DNA from: Natrarchaeobius chitinivorans
GTDB taxonomy: Archaea > Halobacteriota > Halobacteria > Halobacteriales > Natrialbaceae
NCBI RefSeq assembly: GCF_003841505.1
Contig: NZ_REGA01000016.1
Location: forward strand, 48,320 to 112,319
Reading direction: 5' to 3'
DNA length: 64,000 nucleotides
The first letter of the stretch is position 1. Every line of letters begins with the position of its first letter. The position numbers and the translations under genes were made by a program. Shown here one piece after another: positions 15,685-23,558 of the stretch. A model generated the notes under the pieces. The model saw nothing but the letters and a program-made list of their open reading frames with translations. It ran no database searches and had not been told where the DNA came from.

Positions 15685-16362
15685 ATGATCGGGGAACTCG
15701 GGTCAGGGTCGATAGCCGTCGATTCGACGATGGCCGTTCATATCCTCGCGGGTATCGGAGCCCTCCTCGCAGGACTCGGCGCGATCGCGACCCGAAAGGG
15801 CGGCACGCGACACAATCGCTTCGGGAGAGCGTACGCGCTTTCGATGGGGATCGTGGTCGTGACGGCCGCTCCGCTGGCGATCTGGGCGGACAACTGGTTT
15901 CTCCTGGCGATCGCCGTCTTCAGCGGCTACCTGGTGTTTGCCGGCTATCGGGCGGTCCAGCGACGACGTGCTGGCCTGACAGCGCCAGTCGCGCTCGACG
16001 TCGCCGGGCACGGAACGATGGTCGCGGTCGGCGGGGGGATGGTCGTAGCCGGTATCTGGCAGTCGGTTACCGGCCCGGTCGGGCTGGCACCGGCGCTCGC
16101 CACGTTCGGCGGAATTGGGGCCGGATTCGCCGCGTTCACGCTCGTACAGTTTCGCTCCTCGCCGGCGAAGCGTCCGCCCTGGATCCAGAAACACGTCGCG
16201 TTCATGGGCGGCGCGTACATCGCGACGGTGACCGCCGTGATCACGGTCAACCTCTCGACGGTCCCGCCGCTGATCAGATGGCTGGGGCCGACGATCGTCG
16301 GGACGCCGCTCGTCGTCTACGCGATCCGGACCTACACCCCCCGATTCGCACCCACAGGGTGA
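15685..16362 (+). CDS. DUF2306-like membrane protein
   Basis: A 225-residue integral membrane protein with about seven hydrophobic segments. The N-terminal VHILAGIGALLAGLGAIATR followed by KGGTRHNRFGRAYALSM matches the DUF2306 family pattern (helix, then a basic His-containing loop and a second helix), and FSGYLVFAGYRAVQRRRAG follows at about 84-102. Another conserved-looking loop is WIQKHVAFMGGAYIA. Function unknown; the His residues could bind heme or metal but that is inference. Start: ATG at 15685; ATG at 15730 is an alternative. Confidence 0.72.
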   Translation: MIGELGSGSIAVDSTMAVHILAGIGALLAGLGAIATRKGGTRHNRFGRAYALSMGIVVVTAAPLAIWADNWFLLAIAVFSGYLVFAGYRAVQRRRAGLTAPVALDVAGHGTMVAVGGGMVVAGIWQSVTGPVGLAPALATFGGIGAGFAAFTLVQFRSSPAKRPPWIQKHVAFMGGAYIATVTAVITVNLSTVPPLIRWLGPTIVGTPLVVYAIRTYTPRFAPTG

Positions 16363-16485
16363 CCGCGAGCCGGCAGGAAAGGGCCTCTCGAGGGAGTGAG
16401 AACCGAGAAAGACGGCTTCGAGGCGATCGAAAGCGGATTCTGGGAGAGCGAAAACGACTTGACACGAGCGATCATGCTCCACTCT

Positions 16486-17460
16486 ATGAACGTCAGTCAG
16501 GCCAGCGACGAGTGTGGAGCCGTCCTCGAGGCGATCGGCGAGGCGGTCATCTGCGACCGGGCGTTTCTCGAGGAGATCCTCGTCGCAGTCGTCGGCCGCG
16601 GCCACGTCCTCGTAGAGGACGTGCCGGGGACGGGAAAGACGTTGACCGCCCGAAGCGTCGCCGCCGCCCTCGGGCTCTCCTTTTCTCGCATCCAGTTCAC
16701 GCCGGATTTGCTTCCCGCGGACGTCACCGGAACGCACGTCTTCGACGAACGCGAGCGGGGGTTCGAGTTCAACGAGGGACCGATCTTCGCCAACATCGTA
16801 CTGGCCGACGAGATCAACCGCGCGCCGCCGAAGACACAGGCCGCCTTGCTCGAGGCCATGGAGGAGGGACAGGTGACGACCGACGGCGAGACGCGCGCGC
16901 TACCGGACCCCTTCTTCGTCATCGCGACGCAGAACCCGGTCGAACAGGAGGGGACCTTTCCGCTGCCGGAAGCGCAGGTCGATCGCTTCCTCGTCAAGAG
17001 TTCGATGGGCTACCCCGACGAGGCCGGCGAGGTCGAACTCCTGCGCCGGCGTGCGGGTCGCGAGACGACCAGCCCCTCCGTCGAGGCCGTCCTCGCGCCC
17101 GAACGGGTCGACCGACTCCGGCGGGTGCCCGAATCGATCCGCGTCGACGAGGACCTCCTCGAGTACGTCGCCGCGCTCGCTCGCGAGACGCGCACCGACG
17201 GCCGCGTCGAGGTCGGCGTCTCCCCGCGAGGCACCCAGCGGCTGTTCGAAGCCGCGCGGGCGTACGCGACGATCGTCGGCCGGGAGTACGTCACGCCCGA
17301 CGACATCAAGCGCGTCGCCCACCCCGTACTCACCCACCGGCTCGTGTTGACGCCCGACGCGACGGTCAACAACGTCGACCGGCGACAGGTCGTCGACGAC
17401 GTCCTCGAGTCGGTGCCGGTGCCGACGCTCGAGGTGACCGCGGACGCCGGTTCGGGCTGA
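16486..17460 (+). CDS. MoxR-family AAA+ ATPase
   Basis: A 324-residue AAA+ chaperone-type ATPase. Walker A is EDVPGTGKTLTAR (about 45-57), Walker B is NIVLADEINRAPPKTQAALL (about 103-122), sensor 1 is FVIATQNPVEQEGTFPLPEA (about 144-163), and the arginine-finger region DRFLVK follows. Known: MoxR proteins help assemble or activate partner complexes, often with a von Willebrand A-domain protein encoded next door. Here no such partner is adjacent. I chose ATG 16486 (MNVSQASDECGAV); ATG 16474 is 12 bp upstream in the same frame. Confidence 0.88.
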   Translation: MNVSQASDECGAVLEAIGEAVICDRAFLEEILVAVVGRGHVLVEDVPGTGKTLTARSVAAALGLSFSRIQFTPDLLPADVTGTHVFDERERGFEFNEGPIFANIVLADEINRAPPKTQAALLEAMEEGQVTTDGETRALPDPFFVIATQNPVEQEGTFPLPEAQVDRFLVKSSMGYPDEAGEVELLRRRAGRETTSPSVEAVLAPERVDRLRRVPESIRVDEDLLEYVAALARETRTDGRVEVGVSPRGTQRLFEAARAYATIVGREYVTPDDIKRVAHPVLTHRLVLTPDATVNNVDRRQVVDDVLESVPVPTLEVTADAGSG

Positions 17461-18078
17461 CGGACTTCGGAACTGTCGGGCACCGGACCGACGGAGCGTA
17501 CGCGACGATCGTTGGCCGGGAACTTCAGGACTGATACACAGACGGTCGATTACAACGAGTTCGACCAAAACGAGCAGGTAGTATCCCTCGGCGATCCGGG
17601 TGGCGGCGCGCGCTCGTGATGCGTCCGAGCGATGCGAGGGCGCATCGCTGACGCCGTGCGAGGGGCGAGTGAGCGAGCGTGCGAGCGAACGAGTCGGCTG
17701 GGGAGGGTGAGGGCGGGCGGGACTGAAAGGGGCCGGCACGGTCGATCCGTCCCCGGCGACGGTGAGCCGAACGGAGTGAGGTGAACGACGGAAGACGAGC
17801 GGTGCGAGTCTTCCGGACGAGCACGCGAGTGAAACGAGCGCGCGCGGCGAGCCGCGGACGGTCGAGCGTGCCGGGGGCTTTCTGACCGGTAGTGACGGCG
17901 GTAGATCGGGTGCGAGAGACCGACGGCGAACGATCGGACATCGGATAGTGACAGGGATGGATCTGACGCGAGATTACGGCAGCGTTGCATCCGACGGAAA
18001 TGCGGATATCGTCTCGAGGGGACGTACAGAGGCCCTCCGAGAACCGGCCTCGAGTGTTCCTTCGTTACACACCAGTAA
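17461..18078. other. GC-rich intergenic region without recognised gene
   Basis: Over 600 bp. The first part (about 17496-17523) carries a near-copy of an internal moxR segment (GCGTACGCGACGATCGT(T/C)GGCCGGGA, also at about 17263). Then follow GC-rich GAGCGAGCG-type strings to about 17880. No open frame resembles a protein family, and I could not fit the region to RNase P or SRP RNA. Confidence 0.45.
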
Positions 18079-18086
18079 TTATATTA
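18079..18086 (+). promoter_or_regulatory. TATA box of RNA module copy 2
   Basis: TTATATTA in CAGTAATTATATTAT, starting exactly 29 bp before the conserved ATGGAAGC at 18108, as in copy 1. Confidence 0.7.
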
Positions 18087-18107
18087 TCGCTCGTGTCCAT
18101 CATCAAA

Positions 18108-18265
18108 ATGGAAGCTACTCGCTCCAGAACGGACGGTAGGCGTACGGAAACGCCCCGGGTGGTAGGACACCCGAAGCGGGTGGCTTCCAAACTCGACACG
18201 TTTGGGTGCCATGCTTTCGTTACTGCTACCGAGACAAAAAGGTCTCGCACGACGACACGGTATCG
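18108..18265 (+). ncRNA. Putative structured RNA / long 5' leader, copy 2
   Basis: About 158 nt matching 10447-10612. The same elements are present: TGGAAGC (18109-18115) with GCTTCCA (18183-18189); GGCGT with ACGCC; CGGGTG-GTAGGA-CACCCG, where the loop differs but the stem is intact; CCAAAC (18187-18192) with GTTTGG (18200-18205); and CGAGAC-AAAAAG-GTCTCG (18230-18247). Changes between copies fall mainly in loops and linkers. It lies about 127 nt before the second Cys4 protein, so it may be a 5' leader or a separate small RNA. Confidence 0.6.
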
Positions 18266-18392
18266 TTCACGATCAGCCTACGGTCCCGGTTCGTGACCAT
18301 CTCGTCGCACCTCGAGCCGATCGCCCACGCACCGACCGGGAGCCACGACGCCGGGTTCGCAACCGCCACTCGAGTTCGCGGAGGCGAGTCCC

Positions 18393-18635
18393 GTGAGTTT
18401 CACCGACGAAATCCACGATCTAACGAGCGTCGACGATGCCGACTTCGTCTGTGCTCGCTGTGACGACCCGCTATGCGAAGAACGGATGGTGTACCTCTCG
18501 AGTCGGCCCTGTCCGGAACTCGCGGATAGCTACGCGGCCGTCACGAAGGCCTACTGTCCCGACTGCATCGCCGGCATCGGCATGCTCGCGTTCACGGCCG
18601 AGGCTCGAGCGCACGCACCGGGACCACTCGAGTGA
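18393..18635 (+). CDS. Small Cys4 zinc-finger protein, paralogue 2
   Basis: An 80-residue paralogue of the protein at 10671-10916. It has FVCARCDDPLCEERMVYL (about 18-35), SSRPCPELADSYAAVTKAYC (about 37-56) and PDCIAGIGMLAF. The GTG start at 18393 is supported by an upstream GGAGGCGAG and by alignment with paralogue 1. Cysteine spacing is conserved, with one extra Cys at CEER. Function unknown. The identical arrangement of conserved leader plus Cys4 protein at both loci suggests that leader and protein belong together. Confidence 0.78.
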   Translation: MSFTDEIHDLTSVDDADFVCARCDDPLCEERMVYLSSRPCPELADSYAAVTKAYCPDCIAGIGMLAFTAEARAHAPGPLE

Positions 18636-18711
18636 ATCGAACTGCGGCAACGATGGTCCGGCTCAACCACAGACCGCTCGCGATTGTGCGATGCTGAAAG
18701 CGGCCGGGAAG

Positions 18712-19134
18712 TCAGTACTCGGGTCGCTGGGCCTGGATAACGTCCGAGAGCTGCATGTGTTCGTCTGCGAGGAGTTCGTTGAGGTCGTCGAACGTGATGA
18801 TTCCGACCAGTTCGTTGCTGTCGTCGCAGACGGGAAGTCGGCGAACGCCGTGTTCGCTCATCAGTTCGGTCACCTGGTAGAAGCCGTCGGTGTGGTCGAC
18901 GGTCGTCAGGTCGTCGGACATGACGTCGCCGGCCGTCGTCTCCGAGGGATCCATTCCCTCCCCGACCACGCGTGTTGCGATGTCGCGGTCGGTGACGATT
19001 CCGGTCGGTTCGTCGCCGTCTACGATCACGACGCTGCCGACGCCGGAGTCGTCCATCAGCGTCGCGAGTTCCTGTACGTGTTCGTCTTCGTGTGCCGTTA
19101 CGACATCGCTTCGAGCGAGATTTTCGACTGGCAT
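18712..19134 (-). CDS. Tandem CBS-domain protein
   Basis: A 140-residue protein made of two CBS domains: VGSVVIVDGDEPTGIVTDRD (about 31-50) and VRRLPVCDDSNELVGIITFD (about 97-116). Such stand-alone CBS pairs bind adenine nucleotides and sense energy state; the regulated partner is not evident here. The ATG at 19132-19134 gives MPVENLARSDVVTAHE, which suits the family. The C-terminus continues to LSDVIQAQRPEY. Upstream frame extension is arginine-rich and not real coding. Confidence 0.88.
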   Translation of the reverse strand: MPVENLARSDVVTAHEDEHVQELATLMDDSGVGSVVIVDGDEPTGIVTDRDIATRVVGEGMDPSETTAGDVMSDDLTTVDHTDGFYQVTELMSEHGVRRLPVCDDSNELVGIITFDDLNELLADEHMQLSDVIQAQRPEY

Positions 19135-19415
19135 AAATCCGGATTGCCGTCCCACAGACGCGAATATAAACCCATACCGTACCTCCATATCGGCGTCACT
19201 GCCACGAAGACTAACAGGAATACCGCCCGGCCGAGACGGGCAGCAATAATCAGTTGTCGGTCGATTGCCGGCGTTGTGTGATCGATGAATAACGGCTCGT
19301 AGCAGCCCGTATGTCGGCATCGACTCGAATCCGCGATGACGGCATCGACTCGAGTTCGTGACGACGGAACCGGTCTTCACTCGTGACCGACAGTACCCCC
19401 GTGCAGGGATATTCG

Positions 19416-19613
19416 CTACCGTTGAGCGCCCTTCAGCGCGGCTGAGCGGCTTTCGTACCCGATGCCGATCGCATCGCAGTCCACACACGTCCAGCGGTAC
19501 TCGCCTCTGAACCCGCGGATCGAAACGACAGCGCCACAGTCGGGACAGCGCTTGCGCCGGCGCGACTCGCGTACTCGCTCGAGCATGTCGACGACGGTCC
19601 GATTCTCGTCCAT
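19416..19613 (-). CDS. Small zinc-ribbon protein
   Basis: A 65-residue protein with two knuckles, RCPDCGAVVSIRGFRG (about 22-37) and WTCVDCDAIGIGYESR (about 41-56), separated by an aromatic GEYRW turn. That is a treble-clef or zinc-ribbon fold. The N-terminus is a basic helix (MLERVRESRRRKR), which could bind nucleic acid. Function unknown. Confidence 0.72.
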   Translation of the reverse strand: MDENRTVVDMLERVRESRRRKRCPDCGAVVSIRGFRGEYRWTCVDCDAIGIGYESRSAALKGAQR

Positions 19614-19676
19614 TACGTTCCCTGCTCGAATCGTGCCGTATAGGCTTTCTCGTTCGCGACAACGAGCTACTTCGCC

Positions 19677-19859
19677 TCACTCGAGGAGCAATCCGGCGAG
19701 TTCCGTCGCGTCGGCGAGCGGGGTCGCCACCGTGGCCGCCGGAACCGTCGCCGCCCACTCGCTCGTCTCCGCAGTCGATTCGACGTCCGCAGATCGGTTC
19801 GTCTTGGTCCCACAGCCACAGCGTTCGGCCCCGCCGCATCCGTTGGAATCGTTCGCCAT
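19677..19859 (-). CDS. Small Cys-rich protein divergent from HxlR regulator
   Basis: A 60-residue protein beginning MANDSNGCGGAERCGCGTKT: four Cys in the first 16 residues (C8, C14, C16 and nearby), then a Ser/Ala/Thr-rich part ending LADATELAGLLLE. The TATA-like GTATAAAC on the minus strand lies 24-31 bp upstream of the ATG, so the transcript is probably leaderless. It shares a palindromic operator with the divergent HxlR gene, whose own N-terminus is also Cys-rich, so both may respond to the same metal or thiol signal (inference). Confidence 0.65.
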   Translation of the reverse strand: MANDSNGCGGAERCGCGTKTNRSADVESTAETSEWAATVPAATVATPLADATELAGLLLE

Positions 19860-19874
19860 ACCCCTACTTTGAAA

Positions 19875-19905
19875 TTCGAAGTGTTTATACTTCGAAGTCC
19901 GAAGT
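19875..19905. promoter_or_regulatory. Palindromic operator between Cys-rich protein and HxlR gene
   Basis: Perfect inverted repeat TTCGAAGT (19875-19882) / ACTTCGAA (19889-19896) around a TTTATA-like core, followed by a third CGAAGT half-site at 19900-19905. It overlaps the TATA element of the leftward gene, so a bound dimer would block it. Confidence 0.7.
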
Positions 19906-19932
19906 ATTGGAGTAATTCGGTGATCCAAAGCG

Positions 19933-20310
19933 ATGGAGAACTCCCGGGGTTCGGAGGCCGCCCCCGACCAGTCGTGTCGAACGGACCCGTCGTGTTACTG
20001 CCAACTCGGCGGCGTACTCGAACTATTGAGCCGCAAACACGCGATCCAGGTGATCTGTCTCGTCGGCGAAATCGGCCCGGTGCGCTACGGCGAGATCGAG
20101 ACCGCCTTCGGCGAGGTGAGCAGTTCGACGCTCTCGACGCGACTCGAGGAACTCGTCGAAGCGGGCTACCTCGCGCGCGAGCAGTACGACGAGATCCCGC
20201 CACGCGTCGAGTACGACCTGACGATGACCGGCGAACAACTCCAACAGCGACTGCAGCCGCTGCTCGAGTGGGCAGTGATCCACGAAGAGTTCGAGGAGTC
20301 GGCGGCGTAG
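19933..20310 (+). CDS. HxlR-family winged-helix transcription regulator
   Basis: A 125-residue DNA-binding protein. The winged helix shows LLSRKHAIQVICLVGE (about 31-46), RYGEIETAFGEVSSSTLSTR (about 51-70), and the wing YDEIPPRVEYDLTMTGEQLQ (about 84-103). The N-terminus has Cys residues (SCRTDPSCYC, about 14-23), which may sense thiol or metal stress as in other HxlR/DUF24 proteins. The likely operator is the palindrome immediately upstream, so autoregulation and control of the Cys-rich neighbour are plausible. Confidence 0.88.
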   Translation: MENSRGSEAAPDQSCRTDPSCYCQLGGVLELLSRKHAIQVICLVGEIGPVRYGEIETAFGEVSSSTLSTRLEELVEAGYLAREQYDEIPPRVEYDLTMTGEQLQQRLQPLLEWAVIHEEFEESAA

Positions 20311-20348
20311 GACGGGTCGATCGCGTTCGTCTCCGGCCGGCGGCCGGG

Positions 20349-20513
20349 TTACTCGAGTTCTTCGACGGCGTCCTCGCCGCAGTGTGGACAGTAGTCGTGC
20401 TCTTCGGTCATCCGCTCCTCGCAGGCCCGGCAGACGTACGTCGCTCCCTTGCCGGACATGTACGACTGCTTCGCTTCCTCGAACGTCTTCCCCGCTTTGC
20501 TGAACAGACCCAT
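20349..20513 (-). CDS. 54-residue zinc-ribbon protein
   Basis: Short protein starting MGLFSKAGKTFEEAKQSYMS, then YVCRACEERM and DYCPHCGEDAVEELE. Two CxxC knuckles 15 residues apart make a rubredoxin-like zinc ribbon; the N-terminal 22 residues are an amphipathic helix. The ATG at 20511-20513 and TAA at 20349-20351 bound it. Such proteins are common and uncharacterised in haloarchaea. Confidence 0.75.
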   Translation of the reverse strand: MGLFSKAGKTFEEAKQSYMSGKGATYVCRACEERMTEEHDYCPHCGEDAVEELE

Positions 20514-20633
20514 CGTTCGAAACAGGCGATCGGTCCGAATAAGCGTTGGGTCGGGGCGGTGAACGGCGAAGCTTTGGTCCGTTCCATTCGTAACACCGAT
20601 CCGCGGTGAGCCCTCCCCCGGAACAGAAACGCG

Positions 20634-20689
20634 CCGACCGCGGGCCGGGAACGGTACCGACCGCGGGACAGGAACGCGCCGACCGCGGG
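20634..20689. repeat. CCGACCGCGGG short tandem repeat
   Basis: CCGACCGCGGG at 20634, 20657 and 20679, a period of 22-23 bp, just downstream of the PEP carboxylase stop codon. Confidence 0.75.
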
Positions 20690-20712
20690 AAACGAACGGT
20701 TCTCCCGGCGGG

Positions 20713-23403
20713 TCAGCCGGTGTTTTTCATCCCCGCGGCGACTCCCTTGACCGTCAGCCGGAGGGTTCGCTCCTCGACGTCGGTCCGGTGGGTGCGATCG
20801 AGCAGGTACGTCTGGATGATGTTCAGCGGATCGACGTAGGGGTTTCGTCGCTCTAAGTTCTCCCCCAGCCAGTCTCGAGTGTGCAGTTCGTCTCGCTGGC
20901 CGATCGTCTTGACCAGTTCGGAGGCTCGCTCGTACTCCTCGGAAACGCGCGGGAAAAAGCGCTCGCGAAGGTCATCGTCGGCCAGGTCCGCGTACTGCTG
21001 GGCGATCTCGAGTTCGGTTCGCGACAGCGACAGCGCCGCGTTGTCGAGCGTCGTCCGGAAGAACGCCCACTCGTCGTACATCTCCTGGAGCGTCTCGACC
21101 GAGCCGCCGTCCTCGAGGTAGGCGTCGACGCCTGTCGCGAGGGCGTACCAGCCCGGCAGGATACACCGCGACTGGGTCCACGAGAACACCCACGGAATCG
21201 CCCGGAGATCCTCGACGGTGCGTTCGCCCGACCGGGAGGCCGGCCGCGAACCGAGGTCGAGATCCTCGATGACGGTGATCGGCGTCGCCTGCTCGAAGTA
21301 CTGGACGAAACCGTCGCTCTCGAGCAGGTCGCGGTACTCCTGGCGGGCGGCGTCGGCCATCGTCTCCATCGCGTCGATCCACTCCTCGTGGACCTCCTCT
21401 TCTGGCTGTTCGATCGCGTGCAGGCGCGAGCGAAGCTGGGCGTTCAGCATCTGCTCGATGTTACGCTCGGCGATTCGTGGGTTGCCGTACTTCTCGGCGA
21501 TCGCCTCGCCTTGTTCGGTGAACTTGACCTGTCCCGTGACGGTCGAGTTCGGCAACGCGAGCAGCGCCTCGTTCATCGGTCCGCCACCGCGGGAGATGGA
21601 ACCGCCACGGCCGTGGAACAGCCGCATCTTCACGTCGAAGTCGTCACAGATCTCCCCGAGTCGGCGCTGGTTCTTGTACAGCGACCAGTTCGCGGCGAGG
21701 AAGCCGTTTTCCTTGTTCGAGTCGGAGTATCCCAGCATGATCTCCTGGGTTCGGTCGCGGGCCTCGATGGCCTGACTGTACGCCTCGTTCTCGAACAGCG
21801 TCCCCATGATGCGCCGCGCACCCGAGAGGGCGTACTCGGTCTCGAGCAGCGGGACGACGTCGATCCCGCAGTGTTCTGGCAGGGAGACGACGCCGGCCTG
21901 ATCGGCGAGAAACAGCACCTCGAGAACGTGACTCGGCTCGTCGGTCATCGAGATGCAGTAGGTGTCGATCGCCTCGACACCGTACTCGGATTGCCACTCC
22001 GCGAGGTTGTCGAACAGCGTGAGGACGCGTTCCGAATCGTCCGAGAGGCCGTCGGTTTCCGCGAGGTCGACCACGGTGTTTTCCTGCATGATCGCGTCCG
22101 TGAGGAACTCGACGCGTTCGTCCTCCGAGAGCGCGTGATAATCGATCCCCTCGCCGTCGAGAGCCTCCGCGATTGCGTCAGTGTGTTTTTGCTGGTGTTC
22201 GCGCAGATCGAGGCTGGCAAGTGAGAAGCCGAACGTGGCGACCTGACGCCGGATCGGGTCGACGTGGGCGTCGACGACGCTCTCGCCGCCGTTCGCGCGA
22301 AGGCTCTTGGCGATGATCTCGAGATCCGAGAGGAGCTCGTCGACGTCGTCGTAGCCGCCGGGTCTGACGTCCCCGACGCGCTCGAGGCGGGCTCGCATCA
22401 GCTTGAGCTTCTGGCGGTAGGGCTCGCCGGGGTAACGCTCCTCGGCGGTGCGGGCGCTGCCGGGCAGTCGCTCCCGATCGGCCTCGAGAGCGGCTTCGAA
22501 CTCCGAGCCGACGTCGATCCGACTCCCGTCCTGGCTCAGGACGCCCGAGAGCCGTTTGAGCTGTTCGCGGTACTGCTCGAGGACGACGGAGCGCTGGCGC
22601 TCGAGGGTGTTCGCGGTGACCTCCGGCGTGACGTAGGGATTGCCGTCCCGGTCACTGCCCGCCCACGAGCGAAACTCGAACAGCTTCGGAATGTCGAGGT
22701 TCCCCGGCACCTCCTCGTCGATCGCGTCCGCGAGTTCGTCGTACACCTCGCCGACGACGTCGAACAGCGTGTTCTCGAGGTACCACTGGACGTTTCGCGC
22801 CTCGTCTTCGACCTCCGGCTGGCGGTTTCTCACCTGGGGAGTCTGCCAGAGACTCGTCACCTCGGCGTCGATGTCTCGCCAGATCTGTCCCTTCTCTTTT
22901 TCCGTGAGCAGGTGTTCGTCGAGGCGCTCGAGCAGCGTCGAGATCCGTCGGAGCTTCGATTTGACCGTCTTCCGTCGGGCCTCCGTCGGGTGAGCCGTAA
23001 ACGTCGGCTCGATCAACACGTCCGAGAGGACCTGTTCGACGGTTTCGACGTCGGCCTCGCCGAGTTCCTCGGCGGCCGTCTCGAGGCTGTCCGAGAGGGT
23101 TCCCTCCTCAGACTCGGTGCGGATCGAGCGAACGCGCTCGCGCTCTTCTGCCAGGTTGATCAACTCGAAGTACGTCGTGAACGCGCGGGCGACGATCCGC
23201 TGTTGGTGTGGCGACAGTCCCTCGAGTTCGGAAACCAGCGGTTCGCGGGAGTCGAGTTCCCCGGATCGGTAGTCGATCGCCTCTCGCCGACAGGATTCGA
23301 CCGTCTCGAACGCTTTTCGGGAGGTCTGGCCCTCGAGGACCTCGCCGAGCAACGCTCCAAGTTCGCGGACGTCCTGTCGAACGCCCCTGTTGTGGAGTCT
23401 CAT
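20713..23403 (-). CDS. ppc: Phosphoenolpyruvate carboxylase
   Basis: Carboxylates PEP with bicarbonate to oxaloacetate, replenishing the TCA cycle. The 896-residue length is typical of the bacterial-type enzyme. Catalytic signatures in order: FTAHPTEARR with the essential His (about 135-144), the EIMLGYSDSNKENG stretch (about 545), LFHGRGGSISRGGGP (about 585-599), FTEQGE, and the C-terminal MKNTG that ends the active site. I chose the ATG at 23401-23403 (MRLHNRGVRQDVREL); an open extension upstream lacks family similarity. Monocistronic; divergent from the MFS gene. Confidence 0.96.
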   Translation of the reverse strand: MRLHNRGVRQDVRELGALLGEVLEGQTSRKAFETVESCRREAIDYRSGELDSREPLVSELEGLSPHQQRIVARAFTTYFELINLAEERERVRSIRTESEEGTLSDSLETAAEELGEADVETVEQVLSDVLIEPTFTAHPTEARRKTVKSKLRRISTLLERLDEHLLTEKEKGQIWRDIDAEVTSLWQTPQVRNRQPEVEDEARNVQWYLENTLFDVVGEVYDELADAIDEEVPGNLDIPKLFEFRSWAGSDRDGNPYVTPEVTANTLERQRSVVLEQYREQLKRLSGVLSQDGSRIDVGSEFEAALEADRERLPGSARTAEERYPGEPYRQKLKLMRARLERVGDVRPGGYDDVDELLSDLEIIAKSLRANGGESVVDAHVDPIRRQVATFGFSLASLDLREHQQKHTDAIAEALDGEGIDYHALSEDERVEFLTDAIMQENTVVDLAETDGLSDDSERVLTLFDNLAEWQSEYGVEAIDTYCISMTDEPSHVLEVLFLADQAGVVSLPEHCGIDVVPLLETEYALSGARRIMGTLFENEAYSQAIEARDRTQEIMLGYSDSNKENGFLAANWSLYKNQRRLGEICDDFDVKMRLFHGRGGSISRGGGPMNEALLALPNSTVTGQVKFTEQGEAIAEKYGNPRIAERNIEQMLNAQLRSRLHAIEQPEEEVHEEWIDAMETMADAARQEYRDLLESDGFVQYFEQATPITVIEDLDLGSRPASRSGERTVEDLRAIPWVFSWTQSRCILPGWYALATGVDAYLEDGGSVETLQEMYDEWAFFRTTLDNAALSLSRTELEIAQQYADLADDDLRERFFPRVSEEYERASELVKTIGQRDELHTRDWLGENLERRNPYVDPLNIIQTYLLDRTHRTDVEERTLRLTVKGVAAGMKNTG

Positions 23404-23558
23404 ATCACGGCCATCGAGTTCGACTGTAAAAAACCCCGTCGAACCGGGACGGCACATACATTTTCTTCCGTGATAGTTTCGGGCGGATGCGGCGGGCGGA
23501 AAGGCGATTCTGTATTTCGGTTCGAAATACATATGCCCCTCACTTCGAAACGAAACCC

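Noticed and set aside
17530..17990. Possible RNase P or SRP RNA
   Set aside because: The GC-rich strings do not show the conserved core sequences of either RNA that I can recognise; mostly GAGCGAGCG low complexity.
20881..22224. A long plus-strand open frame opposite ppc
   Set aside because: Antisense shadow of PEP carboxylase; no domain, and ppc has all catalytic motifs.
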